NCBI GenBank assembly: GCA_900314645.1
Contig: OMWB01000016.1
Coordinates: 43,056-107,055, forward strand
Direction: 5' to 3'
From: an uncultured Actinomycetes bacterium
GTDB taxonomy: Bacteria; Actinomycetota; Coriobacteriia; Coriobacteriales; Atopobiaceae
Length of the DNA: 64,000 nucleotides
Shown: in pieces, positions 42,981-51,783 of the stretch
Layout: every line of letters begins with the position of its first letter
How positions within the stretch are numbered: position 1 is the first letter of the stretch
Made by a program: the position numbers and the translations under genes
Notes under the pieces: generated by a model
The model's database searches: none
The model's input: the letters and a program-made list of their open reading frames with translations, nothing else
Told to the model about the DNA's origin: nothing

Positions 42981-44183
42981 CACTGCCTTGAAGTTGTAGA
43001 TGGGACGCAGCTCTTCCACGATGTCCACGGCCTCTGCGATCGGTCCGATGATGTCCTCGCGCGCCTTGTAGGCGCCAGGAGCCTCGTCGAGCGTGGCCTC
43101 GCACACGCACGTGGTGTAGATGCCCGCCTCTGCCATCTGCTGGCGGTACTCCTCCAGCGAAAGCTCGCGGTGCGCCGCCGCACGCGACATAAGGCGTCCC
43201 GCTCCATGCGGCGCCGAGAAGTTCCAGTCAGCGTTGCCGCGCCCGCGCGCCAGCACGCTGCCGTCGCGCATGTTCAGCGGGATGAGCACAAGCTCGCCCT
43301 CGTGTGCCGCGATGGCTCCCTTGCGCAGGATCATCTCGTCCATGTCGATGTAGTTGTGGATGGTGTGGAACGAGCTGCCTCCGCTCAGGCCCGTGCGCTC
43401 GAGGATGACCTCCGCCATCGTCTCGCGATTGAGACGAGCAAATTGCTGGCAGATCGCCACGTCTGCGAGATAGGCCTCCATGTACGAGCCCTCAAGCCAG
43501 CAGAGGTCGGCCGGCACGTCAAGCACCTTGCGCTCGCGGCGCAGCTGCTTGAGCGCGGACTGAATCTCGCGGCGACGGCCCTCCGCCTTGAACCGGGCGA
43601 TCAGCTGGTCGCGCCTCTCGAAGAACTCCGCGGCACCGCTGTGCAGGTCAATGGCAAGGTGCTGGTAGTAGTTGGCCACCTGGTTTCCCAGGTTGCGGCT
43701 GCCGGAATGAATCACCAGGTAGTTCGTGCCGTCCGGTGCCCGGTCAACCTCGATGAAGTGGTTACCGCCGCCCAGCGTGCCGATGCTGCGCACCAGGCGC
43801 TTGGTGTCCTTCAGGTTGCGGAAGCACTCCAGCTGCGTGAGGTCAAACTGGCGCTGGCGTCCGGGCCAAACGCTAAACCCGCTCGGCACGTAGTGGCAGG
43901 CCTCGTCCAGCAGCTGAAGGTCGATCTCGTCCTTGCCAAGCTCCACGACAAACATGCCGCAGCCGATGTCTACGCCCACCACGTTGGGCACCACCTTGTC
44001 ACGGATGGTCATGGTGGTACCAATGGTGCAGCCCTTGCCAGAATGCATGTCCGGCATGATGCGCACTTGGCAGCCCTCGGTGAAGGGGGTGCTGCACATG
44101 GTGCGAATCTGGTCGATAGCTTGCTCCTCGGCGTTCGTGGCGAAGCACTTGGCGGTGGCGTAGGTTCCCTTGATCTCAAACAT
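42978..44183 (-). CDS. rtcB: RNA-splicing ligase RtcB
   Basis: 401 residues. Key motifs are MPDMHSGKGCTIGTTM (metal Asp/His), VGVDIGCGMFVVEL (Cys ligand), SIGTLGGGNHFIEV (Asn/His), VIHSGSRNLG (His) and APHGAGRLMSR with the guanylylated-His context. It joins 2',3'-cyclic-phosphate and 5'-OH RNA ends. This shorter form (about 400 residues) is common in bacteria. No RtcA or RtcR gene is adjacent; a divergent WYL regulator starts 127 bases away and could relate to it. Confidence 0.95.
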   Translation of the reverse strand: MFEIKGTYATAKCFATNAEEQAIDQIRTMCSTPFTEGCQVRIMPDMHSGKGCTIGTTMTIRDKVVPNVVGVDIGCGMFVVELGKDEIDLQLLDEACHYVPSGFSVWPGRQRQFDLTQLECFRNLKDTKRLVRSIGTLGGGNHFIEVDRAPDGTNYLVIHSGSRNLGNQVANYYQHLAIDLHSGAAEFFERRDQLIARFKAEGRRREIQSALKQLRRERKVLDVPADLCWLEGSYMEAYLADVAICQQFARLNRETMAEVILERTGLSGGSSFHTIHNYIDMDEMILRKGAIAAHEGELVLIPLNMRDGSVLARGRGNADWNFSAPHGAGRLMSRAAAHRELSLEEYRQQMAEAGIYTTCVCEATLDEAPGAYKAREDIIGPIAEAVDIVEELRPIYNFKAV

Positions 44184-44309
44184 AGCCGTTCCTTTCTCTG
44201 GCTAGCTTGCACTATACAGGGGACGACACGTGCGGCATACTGGTGTGATGTGACGAGCACCTCAAGATTTGAAGGTGGTAGGGGAGACGCTTTCGCGAAA
44301 GGAGCCCGC

Positions 44310-45491
44310 ATGGCGCTTTCAAAGACCGAAGCCCATGAGCTGGCTGAGTTGCTGCCTGCCGATCTGCGCTGCGACGATGCGAGGCAGCGGTTGCTTTGTG
44401 TGGTGGCTCTCCTTCGCGAGCTTACCGACGCCGACCACGTGCTCTCTAACGCTGACCTGCGGGCGATTCTCGCGGCGCGCTTTGGCGAGGAGTGCGCCCC
44501 GGCAGAGAACACCCTCGCCGCTGACCTGCGCGCCATTGCGGCAAGCGGCGCGCTTGACCTGCGGCTGCATGTGACTCCGTCCGGCTACTGGTGCGAGCGC
44601 TCCCGCCTGACCCCGGTCAAGGCGCGCCTGATGCTCAACGCCGTGCAGTCATCGCGCTTCCTCACGGTGAGGCAGAGCGCAGAGCTGCAGGAAGACCTCT
44701 TTGGCCTGGTCAGCCGCTACCAAGAGGACGACCTTGCCGGTCAGGTGCATGTGGATCAGCGCGTGCTGAAGAGCTACCAGGAGGTGTTCTCGGCGCTTGA
44801 GGCGGTGACGCGCGCGCTGAACACGGGCAAGAAGGTGGAGTTCCGCTATACCTACGCAGACTTCGCGGGCCATCCGCAGGCCCTTCCTGGCGACAACGGC
44901 AGCACGCTGCGCGTGGAGACGCCAATCGCGCTCTACTTCTCGGAGAACAACTACTACGTGGAGACCTACACCTCCACCCCGTGGCGTCACGACCTTGAGG
45001 TGGTGATAAGCCGAGTTGACCGCATGGCCGACGTCCGCGTGTCAGAGCAGGACGCCGACGCGGGTCGACAGGTCTCTGAGCTGCGGCGCAGTGCCCAGCG
45101 TCGCATGTCGCGGAGCTTTGACATGATCTCGGGTCCGGTGCGCACCGTCTTTGTGCGCGTGCGTTCGGACCGCACTAACGTGCTCTTTGACCGCTTTGGC
45201 TTTGGCATGCGGTTCGGTCAGTTTGAGGGCACGCTTGGCGAGCCCGACTGCACGGGCCTTACGCTCATGCACCTACCCCAGACGTTTACGTTCTACCGGT
45301 GGCTGTCGGCCGCAGGCGATGGCATCGTTATTGAGGAGCCACCCGAGGAGCTCGTCTTGCGCTCAGGTCCGTGGGCACCGGCGCTGAAGGACGTGCCGCG
45401 CGAGGCGCTCATGGCTGACTACCAGGCGTTGGTTGCGGGCTATCTGGCCTACCTGGATCGCGCCCGCGCGCCGTATGCGCAGGTTACGTAA
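44310..45491 (+). CDS. WYL-domain transcriptional regulator
   Basis: The ATG at 44310 has AAAGGAG upstream; the very long frame from 43170 is antisense to rtcB. 393 residues: an N-terminal winged helix (about 20-90), a linker helix region, a WYL domain (about 165-260; VEFRYTYADF...RVETPIALYFSENNYYVETYTSTPWRHDLEVVISRVDRM) and a WCX-like C-terminal extension. Such regulators often sense nucleic acids or nucleotides and control RNA repair or defence genes, consistent with its divergence from rtcB. Confidence 0.85.
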   Translation: MALSKTEAHELAELLPADLRCDDARQRLLCVVALLRELTDADHVLSNADLRAILAARFGEECAPAENTLAADLRAIAASGALDLRLHVTPSGYWCERSRLTPVKARLMLNAVQSSRFLTVRQSAELQEDLFGLVSRYQEDDLAGQVHVDQRVLKSYQEVFSALEAVTRALNTGKKVEFRYTYADFAGHPQALPGDNGSTLRVETPIALYFSENNYYVETYTSTPWRHDLEVVISRVDRMADVRVSEQDADAGRQVSELRRSAQRRMSRSFDMISGPVRTVFVRVRSDRTNVLFDRFGFGMRFGQFEGTLGEPDCTGLTLMHLPQTFTFYRWLSAAGDGIVIEEPPEELVLRSGPWAPALKDVPREALMADYQALVAGYLAYLDRARAPYAQVT

Positions 45492-45504
45492 CGAGGGCCG
45501 GTTT

Positions 45505-45993
45505 CTAGCTCCATGAATCTACATCGAGCTGCTCATCGTAGTGCGCCTCGTCATCACGCAGCATGCATAGGTCCGCCGTGTCGGTGGCCACGTGGTTGAG
45601 GGCGGAGAGGAAGCGCGCGCTGAGCTCGGGCCGCACCTCGCTGGCAAACACGCGGTCAGCTGCTTGCACGATGTCCTGCTCGCTTACGTTATGGAAGTGG
45701 GTCTTGTTGACCTCGTTGCTCACGCTGGCAAGACGTTTCTGCGAGGCAGCGAGGCCAACGGCCGCCTCGGCCGAGGAGTGGTAGACGCCGACGCTCGACT
45801 CGCTCGTCTGCTGGATCTCCTCCTGCTGGCGCCGCCGCTCGTCTTGGATGGTGACGGGAAGCACCGGTATGCCGCCGAGCATCGCGGGGCTTGTGAGCGC
45901 AATGATGGCCAGCCCGGCAGCTATCTGCTGGGCTGTAGGGAGTTCCAGCGCGAAGGGGGTCCGCGTTTCTAGGGCGTCGAGATTCTCGTCCAT
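45505..45993 (-). CDS. Hypothetical protein with a hydrophobic N-terminal segment
   Basis: The start at 45993 (MDENLDALETRTPFALELPTAQQIAAGLAIIALTSPAMLGGIPVLPV) is chosen because an open frame further upstream is low-complexity and has no RBS. 162 residues: one weak hydrophobic segment, then a long helical and possibly coiled region (QDERRRQQEEIQQTSESS) and an acidic end. It is convergent with the WYL gene. No family recognised. Confidence 0.5.
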   Translation of the reverse strand: MDENLDALETRTPFALELPTAQQIAAGLAIIALTSPAMLGGIPVLPVTIQDERRRQQEEIQQTSESSVGVYHSSAEAAVGLAASQKRLASVSNEVNKTHFHNVSEQDIVQAADRVFASEVRPELSARFLSALNHVATDTADLCMLRDDEAHYDEQLDVDSWS

Positions 45994-46120
45994 GTTTTCC
46001 CTGCTCCTGAGCGTGGCTACTCTCAGGGTACTACTCTTTTGCCGCGGCGAGCTGGTGAGTTGCCGCTGGTAGGGCCACGTCTCTGGCCTGTGGGTGCCGT
46101 GGTGGCGCCTTGGCAGGCAG

Positions 46121-46217
46121 ATAACATACATTCGATTCTGCTGCGGATAGTTCGAATCTGTATATGCGCAGGTAGACGCCTTGATTCGAATATTGATTTC
46201 AGTCCAATGTATGTTAT
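46121..46217. repeat. 97-base element with 12-bp terminal inverted repeats
   Basis: ATAACATACATT (46121-46132) and its exact inverse (46206-46217) bound a 97-base AT-rich segment holding three TTCGAA/TTCGAT-like units. It lies beside the first tRNA-integrase remnant. MITE-like in form, but it may equally be a recombination or excisionase site. No coding capacity. Confidence 0.5.
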
Positions 46218-46242
46218 TTGTCGGTAAGAAGGCGCGGCAACG

Positions 46243-46330
46243 AAAAAAGGTCGCCGGCGTACTGCCAGCGACCTCCTCGTGAGCCTGGTCGGGACGACTG
46301 GATTCGAACCAGCGGCCTCACGGTCCCGAA
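46243..46330 (-). repeat. tRNA-Pro(CGG) 3' half with terminator, att remnant copy 1
   Basis: Read on the minus strand, 46330-46286 is the anticodon loop TTCGGGA (anticodon CGG), the 3' anticodon strand CCGTG, variable loop, T-arm (GCTGG-TTCGAAT-CCAGT), acceptor 3' strand CGTCCCG, A73 and an encoded CCA. A terminator follows (GGTCGC/GCGACC hairpin, 46249-46273, then six T). The 5' half of the tRNA is absent and replaced by unrelated sequence from the anticodon stem onward. This is what an integration site in a tRNA gene leaves behind. Confidence 0.85.
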
Positions 46331-46459
46331 AAAGTTCCAGCGGCTCAAAGATAGGCTTTACCGTTCTGGCCGTCAAGTCACTTTTCGGTATTTGACCTGC
46401 AGTTTTGTCAGCATCGGCCGTTTCCGTCGAGTATTGTCCCTTCCATCACTGGACGGGCG

Positions 46460-46503
46460 TTTGTGGCCAGTTTGTGGCCAATTCTGCACCCGTCTTGTGG
46501 CCA
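46460..46503 (+). promoter_or_regulatory. Integrase arm-type repeats, copy 1
   Basis: TTTGTGGCCA occurs at 46460-46469 and 46471-46480, and CTTGTGGCCA at 46494-46503. Similar triplets recur at the same place in the other two remnants, between the tRNA half and the integrase start. They fit arm-binding sites of a tyrosine recombinase. Confidence 0.65.
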
Positions 46504-46535
46504 ACGCGAAAGCCTCGTCCGGAAGGAGGTATCCC

Positions 46536-46966
46536 ATGAACTACTCGAATCCATCGGTGAGGGAGCACAGCGATGGCCGCTGGCAGATTAGGTTCCGCTA
46601 CAAGGACGGCGACAAGTGGAAGACCCTCTCCCGGAACGTCGAGGCCACGCCGAGGAGAGACGCGACAAATAAGGCCACTCAGCTCCACAGGAGTCTCGAG
46701 GAGGAGTCCCTAGTGGAGTAATTCTTTGAGAGGTTCATCTTCAGCATCGAGCGCTCGGGCCAGACTGAAAGGACAACCGCAGCGGCGACCGCTCGTACTG
46801 GGAGGGACACGACCTTGAACTACGCGCGCTCGCCGCCGCCGAGGGCCTGCCCCACGTGTGCAACGAAGACACGCTCAGACGCCCCCTCGACGCGTCGTGT
46901 GTGATGATCAGCTTTTATACCACGAGCAGATCAAGAGGTTCGCGAAGGCGAAGAGGGGCTAGGAAG
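46536..46966 (+). pseudogene. Decayed tyrosine-type site-specific integrase, copy 1
   Basis: From an ATG with GGAAGGAGG upstream, 61 residues match the N-terminal arm-binding domain of phage-type integrases (NPSVREHSDGRWQIRFRYKDGDKWKTLSRNVEATPRRDA). A TAA follows, but the frame continues beyond the stop with FFERFIFSIERSG, homologous to FLEKYISGIEGSG in copy 3. Further fragments follow (LAAAEGLPHV, then YHEQIKRFAKAKRG ending about 46965), suggesting internal deletions of the catalytic domain. Non-functional. Confidence 0.75.
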
Positions 46967-47102
46967 CTGTCAGGTGTCTCAGGATCGCTAAAGAGCAGCA
47001 AGAAGTGCGGTCACCATGCTTCCGAGTCACAAGCGTAAGCGCCAGAGCTGCGGGCATCAGTTCCAACCGCCGTCTCGCTTTGGGCAGAGACGTCTCTAAG
47101 CT
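46967..47102. other. Degenerate intergenic sequence after integrase remnant 1
   Basis: A short frame reading RQSCGHQFQPPSRFGQRRL (near 47040-47095) resembles the C-x2-C-G-x-x-F start of some transposases. It is too short to assign. Nothing else recognisable. Confidence 0.25.
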
Positions 47103-48881
47103 CTAAGCCCTTGCCTTGTTGTTCCACCGCTCGACGTCGTCGCGTTGAACTTCGTCAAACCAGTGGAGCTTCTTATCGACAAAGACAATGAACAGGAAGA
47201 ACAGCAGCTTGAAGAAGATAGAGAAGGCGGCGCTGGCTACGGTCATATCTGACGAGATCACACCAAAGCCAAACCCGGTCATCCAGATCTCCATCATGTT
47301 GTTGATGGTGTGCAGCGCCGTGGGTGCCTCAAGCCCCTTGCTGGTAAGGCAGCACAACATGTACAGGAGGGCTGCAGCGATGATTTCTACAACGCCAACG
47401 ATATTGTAGGGATGAACCATCGCGAAGGCGATGGTCTGCACTGCTATGCCTGCCAGCGGCAACATAAACCAGCTGCTGACGGTCTGCGTGATGTAGCTGC
47501 GGTACGTCAGCTCCTCGCCGAGAGCCTGGAACGGTACGAAGAGCGTCAGCAGGACAAAGCCGCCCAGCGTGAAGCGCACGTCAGAGGTCTTTCCCTTCAG
47601 GAAAAACGAGACGATGATGGGAATGCCAAGGATGACGAAGGCTGCGGCGAGCGTCTTTAGGAACACCTTCCATCTCCAGCCACCCATGGACGAGAAGTAC
47701 GAGGAGATGGGGCGGTCGCGCACGATGAGCGCCGCAAGGAGCAGGCACGGAACTGCGGCTGCCGCGGCGGCCCCGTTCTCGAAGGCGCCGGCTGCGGTGT
47801 AGAAGTCCATGCCATCATAGCCCGCGGTAGCTTCAGAGGTTGCGCCAAAGAGGAGCTTCGTCAAGAGGGTAACCGCGAGCATGGAGACAAGGGAAAGCAC
47901 GGCAAAGATCAGGCCAACCAGCAACGGCTTGAACCATGCGTAGCTGTTGAACCTTCTGGGATAGGTGGTGTATTCGTGCTCGGAAAGGGCCTTCATGGCG
48001 GACGCCTGCGCGTGCTTTGGCTGCACGGCGCTGCTGTGCGAAGCGAGACTAACCCCAGCCTGTGCGGCGAACGCCTGCCCCGTCGAGCCCTTCTCGGCCG
48101 CGAGCTGCGTCACAGGCACGTCCAGCGTCTTGTTCTTCTGCCAGCGCATGAGTATGACCACGGTCGCAACCGCTGCCACACCGTGGCAGATGAGGGTGGG
48201 GACGCTCGTGGCCGGAAGCGAGACGGTGACGTTGGTGACCGTGTGATAGACGATGGGAATCACCAGCGAAAGCCAGACGTATTTCTTCTCTTTGGTGACA
48301 AGGTACTTTCCAAAGAAGTAGCCCATGATGACACCAAAGATAAAGTGTGCGGGGACAAGGGCCCGGATGATTGCGGTCTGAAGGTCAGACCCAGCGCCAA
48401 AGACAACGTTCTCCAGGAGCTCGAAGGTGAGCCCGACGACCGCAAAGGACACCACGGAGTCCATCCAAGTGCGGATCATCCCCTCCTTCTTGGTGGCGAC
48501 GCGCGCCGTCACGAACTTGAGACCCTCTTCAAGTAGTCCGGCACCAAAGAACATGTTGGCTACGTGCCAGGCGAGCTCCACTGCATCACTGCCGGTGCTG
48601 TTTTCCAGGGCTTCTTTGAATGAGCCGGGGTCGGCCTGAATGGTCTGGAGCCATCCAGCGGGGTCGGTGATGGCACCAGTGCGGACAAGCGCCATGACGG
48701 CCGAGATAGGCAAGGTGAGCAGGGTTGAAGCAGCCACGCTGACGGCGCCGGCAATCAGCAGGCGGAGCAAGCCTCCCTTGGGAAACGGTGCGTCCTTCTT
48801 GGGGCGGAGCACCACCCAATACAGAAAGAGAGAGACTGGAAGACCAACGAGGCCCGTAAAGTATCCCATGGCTAAACCCAC
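47103..48881 (-). CDS. PrsW-like and CPBP-like double intramembrane protease
   Basis: 592 residues with two membrane blocks. The N-terminal block (about 1-240) has PrsW-type motifs: LLEEGLKFVTA (E-E-x-x-K), TFELLENVVFG (E...E-N), AHFIFGVIMGYFFGKYL (H) and VYHTVTN (H). After a cytosolic linker (about 250-310), the C-terminal block has CPBP motifs GEELTYRSYI (E-E-x-x-x-R), FAMVHPYN (H) and LHTINNMMEI (H). Both active sites look intact. PrsW cleaves anti-sigma factors; CPBP enzymes process membrane proteins or peptides. It faces the two-component genes at 49.1 kb. Confidence 0.82.
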   Translation of the reverse strand: MGLAMGYFTGLVGLPVSLFLYWVVLRPKKDAPFPKGGLLRLLIAGAVSVAASTLLTLPISAVMALVRTGAITDPAGWLQTIQADPGSFKEALENSTGSDAVELAWHVANMFFGAGLLEEGLKFVTARVATKKEGMIRTWMDSVVSFAVVGLTFELLENVVFGAGSDLQTAIIRALVPAHFIFGVIMGYFFGKYLVTKEKKYVWLSLVIPIVYHTVTNVTVSLPATSVPTLICHGVAAVATVVILMRWQKNKTLDVPVTQLAAEKGSTGQAFAAQAGVSLASHSSAVQPKHAQASAMKALSEHEYTTYPRRFNSYAWFKPLLVGLIFAVLSLVSMLAVTLLTKLLFGATSEATAGYDGMDFYTAAGAFENGAAAAAAVPCLLLAALIVRDRPISSYFSSMGGWRWKVFLKTLAAAFVILGIPIIVSFFLKGKTSDVRFTLGGFVLLTLFVPFQALGEELTYRSYITQTVSSWFMLPLAGIAVQTIAFAMVHPYNIVGVVEIIAAALLYMLCCLTSKGLEAPTALHTINNMMEIWMTGFGFGVISSDMTVASAAFSIFFKLLFFLFIVFVDKKLHWFDEVQRDDVERWNNKARA

Positions 48882-49146
48882 CTTCTCCTCATCCGGCCTT
48901 GGGTGCGCCCAAACACCCAGCTCTAGGCTTTGTCTTGATCCATGTAACCCATTCAGTATGGCAAGCCCCGTCCATCAGATGTCCACCAGAGAAAGCCGTT
49001 AAGCGCTGCTTCCTCGTGGCGGATGATTGGCAGTGCACAGCACGGGCAGGCCTGTGGGTGGTACCCTCAAAGATTAGGGGACGAGCATCCTTTGAGAAGA
49101 AGGCGCTCGTTCGTATCAAGTCAGACTACATGAAAAGGACAGCCCG
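48882..49146. promoter_or_regulatory. Divergent control region with a T-box-like segment
   Basis: Between the divergent protease and response-regulator genes, 49056-49065 reads GGGTGGTACC, which matches the core of T-box antiterminators. A CTCAAAG/CTTTGAG pair after it could form a hairpin. No stem I or specifier loop was confidently found and no T-run follows. T-boxes normally control amino-acid genes, so this may be coincidence. Confidence 0.25.
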
Positions 49147-49926
49147 ATGAGAGTCCTATGCGTCGATGACGCGTTGCCAATCATGGAAGACACTGTGAGG
49201 ATGTGTCGTCAGTTTTCGAAGATTGACGAGGTGGTGGGCTTTACTCGTCCCAAAGAGGCCGTGGCATGGCTCACGGACAATGCGGTTGACCTTGCGCTGC
49301 TCGATATTGACATGCCAGAGATCAATGGCCTCATGCTTGCCGAGCGACTCAAGCGAATCCACCCAAACGCGGCCGTCATTTTTCTGACGGCCTTTCCTGA
49401 GTACGCGGTCGATGCGTTCAAGCTGCATGCCACAGGGTATCTGCTTAAGCCGGTCTCTGCGGACGATCTGCGGCGAGAGGTTGAGTATGCCTTCTCGCGT
49501 ACGTACGTCCCGCCGACGAGCCACATTGTCGTGCAGACGTTTGGCGGGTTTGAGGTGTTTGTGGATGGCTCCACGCTCGACTTCGCGCGCGCAAAGAGCA
49601 AGGAGCTTCTTACCTATCTGGTTGACCAGAACGGCACGGGAGTAACAAGGCCAACCATCTTTGCGGCGCTGTGGGAGGACGAGCTGTACAGCCGTTCGAG
49701 GCAAAAGTATCTGGACGTGGTCATTCGGTCGCTCAAGGACACCCTGAAGAAGGGTGGAATAGAGGATATCCTCGAGATAAAGGGCGGTTTTTTACGCATC
49801 CGTCCTGAGCTGATTGACTGTGATCTGTATCGGTTTCTCAAAGGTGACCCGGAAGCGGTCAATGCCTACCGCGGGGAGTACATGCGCGACTACCCGTGGG
49901 CGGTCCTCGATGCTCGGCTTGCCTAG
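49147..49926 (+). CDS. Response regulator with SARP-type winged-helix output
   Basis: 259 residues: receiver domain (about 1-115) with acidic pocket VDD, phospho-acceptor Asp in LALLDIDMPEINGL, switch Thr in IFLTAFPEYA, and Lys in YLLKPVS. A winged-helix domain (about 125-215; FGGFEVFVDGSTLDFARAKSKELLTYLVDQNG...ALWED) is of the OmpR/SARP kind, where 'FG' plus 'A-K-x-K-E-L-L-x-Y-L' is typical. Pairs with the downstream LytS-type kinase and lies divergent from the double protease. Confidence 0.88.
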   Translation: MRVLCVDDALPIMEDTVRMCRQFSKIDEVVGFTRPKEAVAWLTDNAVDLALLDIDMPEINGLMLAERLKRIHPNAAVIFLTAFPEYAVDAFKLHATGYLLKPVSADDLRREVEYAFSRTYVPPTSHIVVQTFGGFEVFVDGSTLDFARAKSKELLTYLVDQNGTGVTRPTIFAALWEDELYSRSRQKYLDVVIRSLKDTLKKGGIEDILEIKGGFLRIRPELIDCDLYRFLKGDPEAVNAYRGEYMRDYPWAVLDARLA

Positions 49927-50057
49927 TGCAGGAAAGTGATCCCTTTGCAGATGGACATGATGCAAACAGGCAGGACAGCACAACCGTAGCCAAAGGTAGT
50001 ACCATGTGGCCTGGCATGGCCGCAGCTGTAGCACAGCCTGCCACAAGGCAAGTTGGC

Positions 50058-51379
50058 ATGCAAATCCATCAAAGAGAGGCGGACGTCATCGACGCGTCAA
50101 TCTACACATTCGTCCAGTCTCACTACGTTGAGCTTCTCTGTGTTGCGCCCAGCGTTCTGCTGCTGTGTGGGGTGACGGCAGCCATAGGGATAGACCCCTA
50201 TTTGCAAAAGCGACAAAAGCGAACCATGCTTACCATCTGCCTTCTCGTCTATAGCCTGATCGCGCAGAACTACCTGGACAACGTGCTTTCAACGGGCACC
50301 CCCGCTATAGGGCTGCGTATAGTGAACTCGATTTATGGATACAGTGTTCGCCCTGTCGTGCTGATCCTTTTTTGTACGTTACGTGTCCCGAGCGGCGCTA
50401 CGGGTTGGAGTGGGTCTTGGTTGGCGTCAACGCGGTGGTCTACCTCACCGCGTTGTTCTCTGACATCTGCTTCACGATCGATGCCGACAATTCGTGGCAG
50501 GGTGGCTATCCCCTGCTCAGGTCATGCTGCCTCATTACAAGTATCGCGTTGCTCGCCGAGCTGGTCTTCCTAACCATTCGCGAGCGACGTTCTGCCACGA
50601 GGAATCGGGTCTGGATACCCCTGTATGTTACGTTCATCATCCTTTTGGCATTGCTGGCTGACGGCCATGTGGGAGACGTGCCCCAACCCGTGAGCTTTTT
50701 GACTATTGCCGTCGTCGTTGGCTGCGCGCTGTACTACTTTTGGCTGCATCTTCAGTTTGTGCGTGAACACGAGCAGGCCCTGGCAGCTGAGCAGCGCATC
50801 CAAATCATGATGACGCAGATACAGCCCCACTTCCTGTACAACACGCTGGCCACCATCCGAAGCCTTTGCCTTAAGTCGCCTGAGACCGCCGCGTTGACCA
50901 TCGAGCAGTTCAGCAGGTACCTGCGGCAAAACTTGGAGACGCTCGATCAGCCTGGCCTGATTGCGTTTACAAGGGAGCTTGAGCACGCAAGAATCTACTC
51001 CGAGATTGAGATGCTGATGTTCCCGTACATCCATGTGAAGTACGACATCGAAGACGATGACTTCATGCTTCCCGCGCTTACGGTGCAGCCGCTGGTGGAA
51101 AATGCCATTCGCCATGGCGTCCGCGCGAGGGAGGACGGGCTGGTTTGCATCCGCTCAACCAAAGTGCCTGGCGGCCACAGCGTGGTCATCTCCGACAATG
51201 GCCTGGGTTTTGACCCGGACGCCGTGGCCGCATCGCAAGGAACGCACATAGGGATAGATAATGTGCGGGAGCGCATCGAGAGGCAGTGTGGGGGTACGCT
51301 CACGGTCAAAAGCAAGCCGGGAGAAGGAACGACAGCAACAATCCTCATCCCAAATGCCGTCGAAAGCCCTCGCTCCTGA
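50058..51379 (+). pseudogene. LytS-type sensor histidine kinase split by a frameshift at T6
   Basis: From ATG 50058 (MQIHQREADVIDASIYTFVQSHYVELL) the frame encodes the first membrane helices and leaves frame at a run of six T (50368-50373). The frame starting TTG at 50372 then continues the same protein (YVTCPERRYGLEWVLVGVNAVVYLTALFSD...). It has further membrane helices, a His-kinase box TQIQPHFLYNTLATIRSLC and an ATPase domain (PLVENAIRHGV, ISDNGLGFD, GIGNVR-like GIDNVRERI). One missing T, a -1 ribosomal slip on CTTTTTTG, or a sequencing error would each explain it. Intact it would be about 440 residues. Confidence 0.8.
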
Positions 51380-51489
51380 CTGTAAAGACCCATAAGCTAG
51401 AGACAGGTCGCTCGCCCTCAGGGCGATGGCCGAGTTCGCTCGTCTCGTCGGAGGCGAGCATCTCGAACTGGGGGGTTACCTAGGCAAAG
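51380..51489. other. Intergenic sequence after the kinase
   Basis: Contains two weak hairpins (CGCCCTCAGGGCG and CTCGTCTCGTCGGAGGCGAG-like symmetry). No gene. Confidence 0.4.
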
Positions 51490-51575
51490 AAAAAGGTCGC
51501 CAGATACTGCTGACGACCTCCTCGTGAGCCTGGTCGGGACGACTGGATTCGAACCAGCGGCCTCACGGTCCCGAA
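51490..51575 (-). repeat. tRNA-Pro(CGG) 3' half with terminator, att remnant copy 2
   Basis: The 45 bases 51531-51575 are identical to copy 1 (46286-46330), again ending at the anticodon loop with CCA encoded. A GGTCG/CGACC hairpin and an A-run (T-run on the minus strand) follow at 51490-51518. Sequence beyond the anticodon loop is related to copies 1 and 3 but is not tRNA. Confidence 0.85.
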
Positions 51576-51703
51576 AGAGTTCCAGCGCTCAAAGATAGGT
51601 TTTACCGTTCTGGCCGTCAAGGCACTTTTCGGTGTTTGACCTGCGGTTTTGTCAGCCCCGAGCGATTCCGTCGAGTATTGTCCCTTCCGTCACTGGACGG
51701 GCA

Positions 51704-51747
51704 TTTGTGGCCAGTTTGTGGCCAGTCGAAGCCGCGTTTTGTGGCCA
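51704..51747 (+). promoter_or_regulatory. Integrase arm-type repeats, copy 2
   Basis: TTTGTGGCCA at 51704-51713, 51715-51724 and 51738-51747, in the same spacing pattern as copy 1. Confidence 0.65.
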
Positions 51748-51783
51748 CTCCCAAACGCCCAAATCGATGGAAGGACGCAGCCT

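Noticed and set aside
43170..44309. Upstream extension of the WYL regulator to 773 residues
   Set aside because: It is the reverse of rtcB and lacks a ribosome site; the ATG at 44310 has a good one.
46243..46330. A functional tRNA gene
   Set aside because: Only the 3' half is present; no D-arm or 5' acceptor strand lies upstream in any of the three copies.
46218..46535. Integrase N-terminal extension containing GRDDWIRTSGLTV
   Set aside because: This phrase is the translation of a tRNA 3' half in antisense, a well-known source of false proteins; the real start is after the arm sites.
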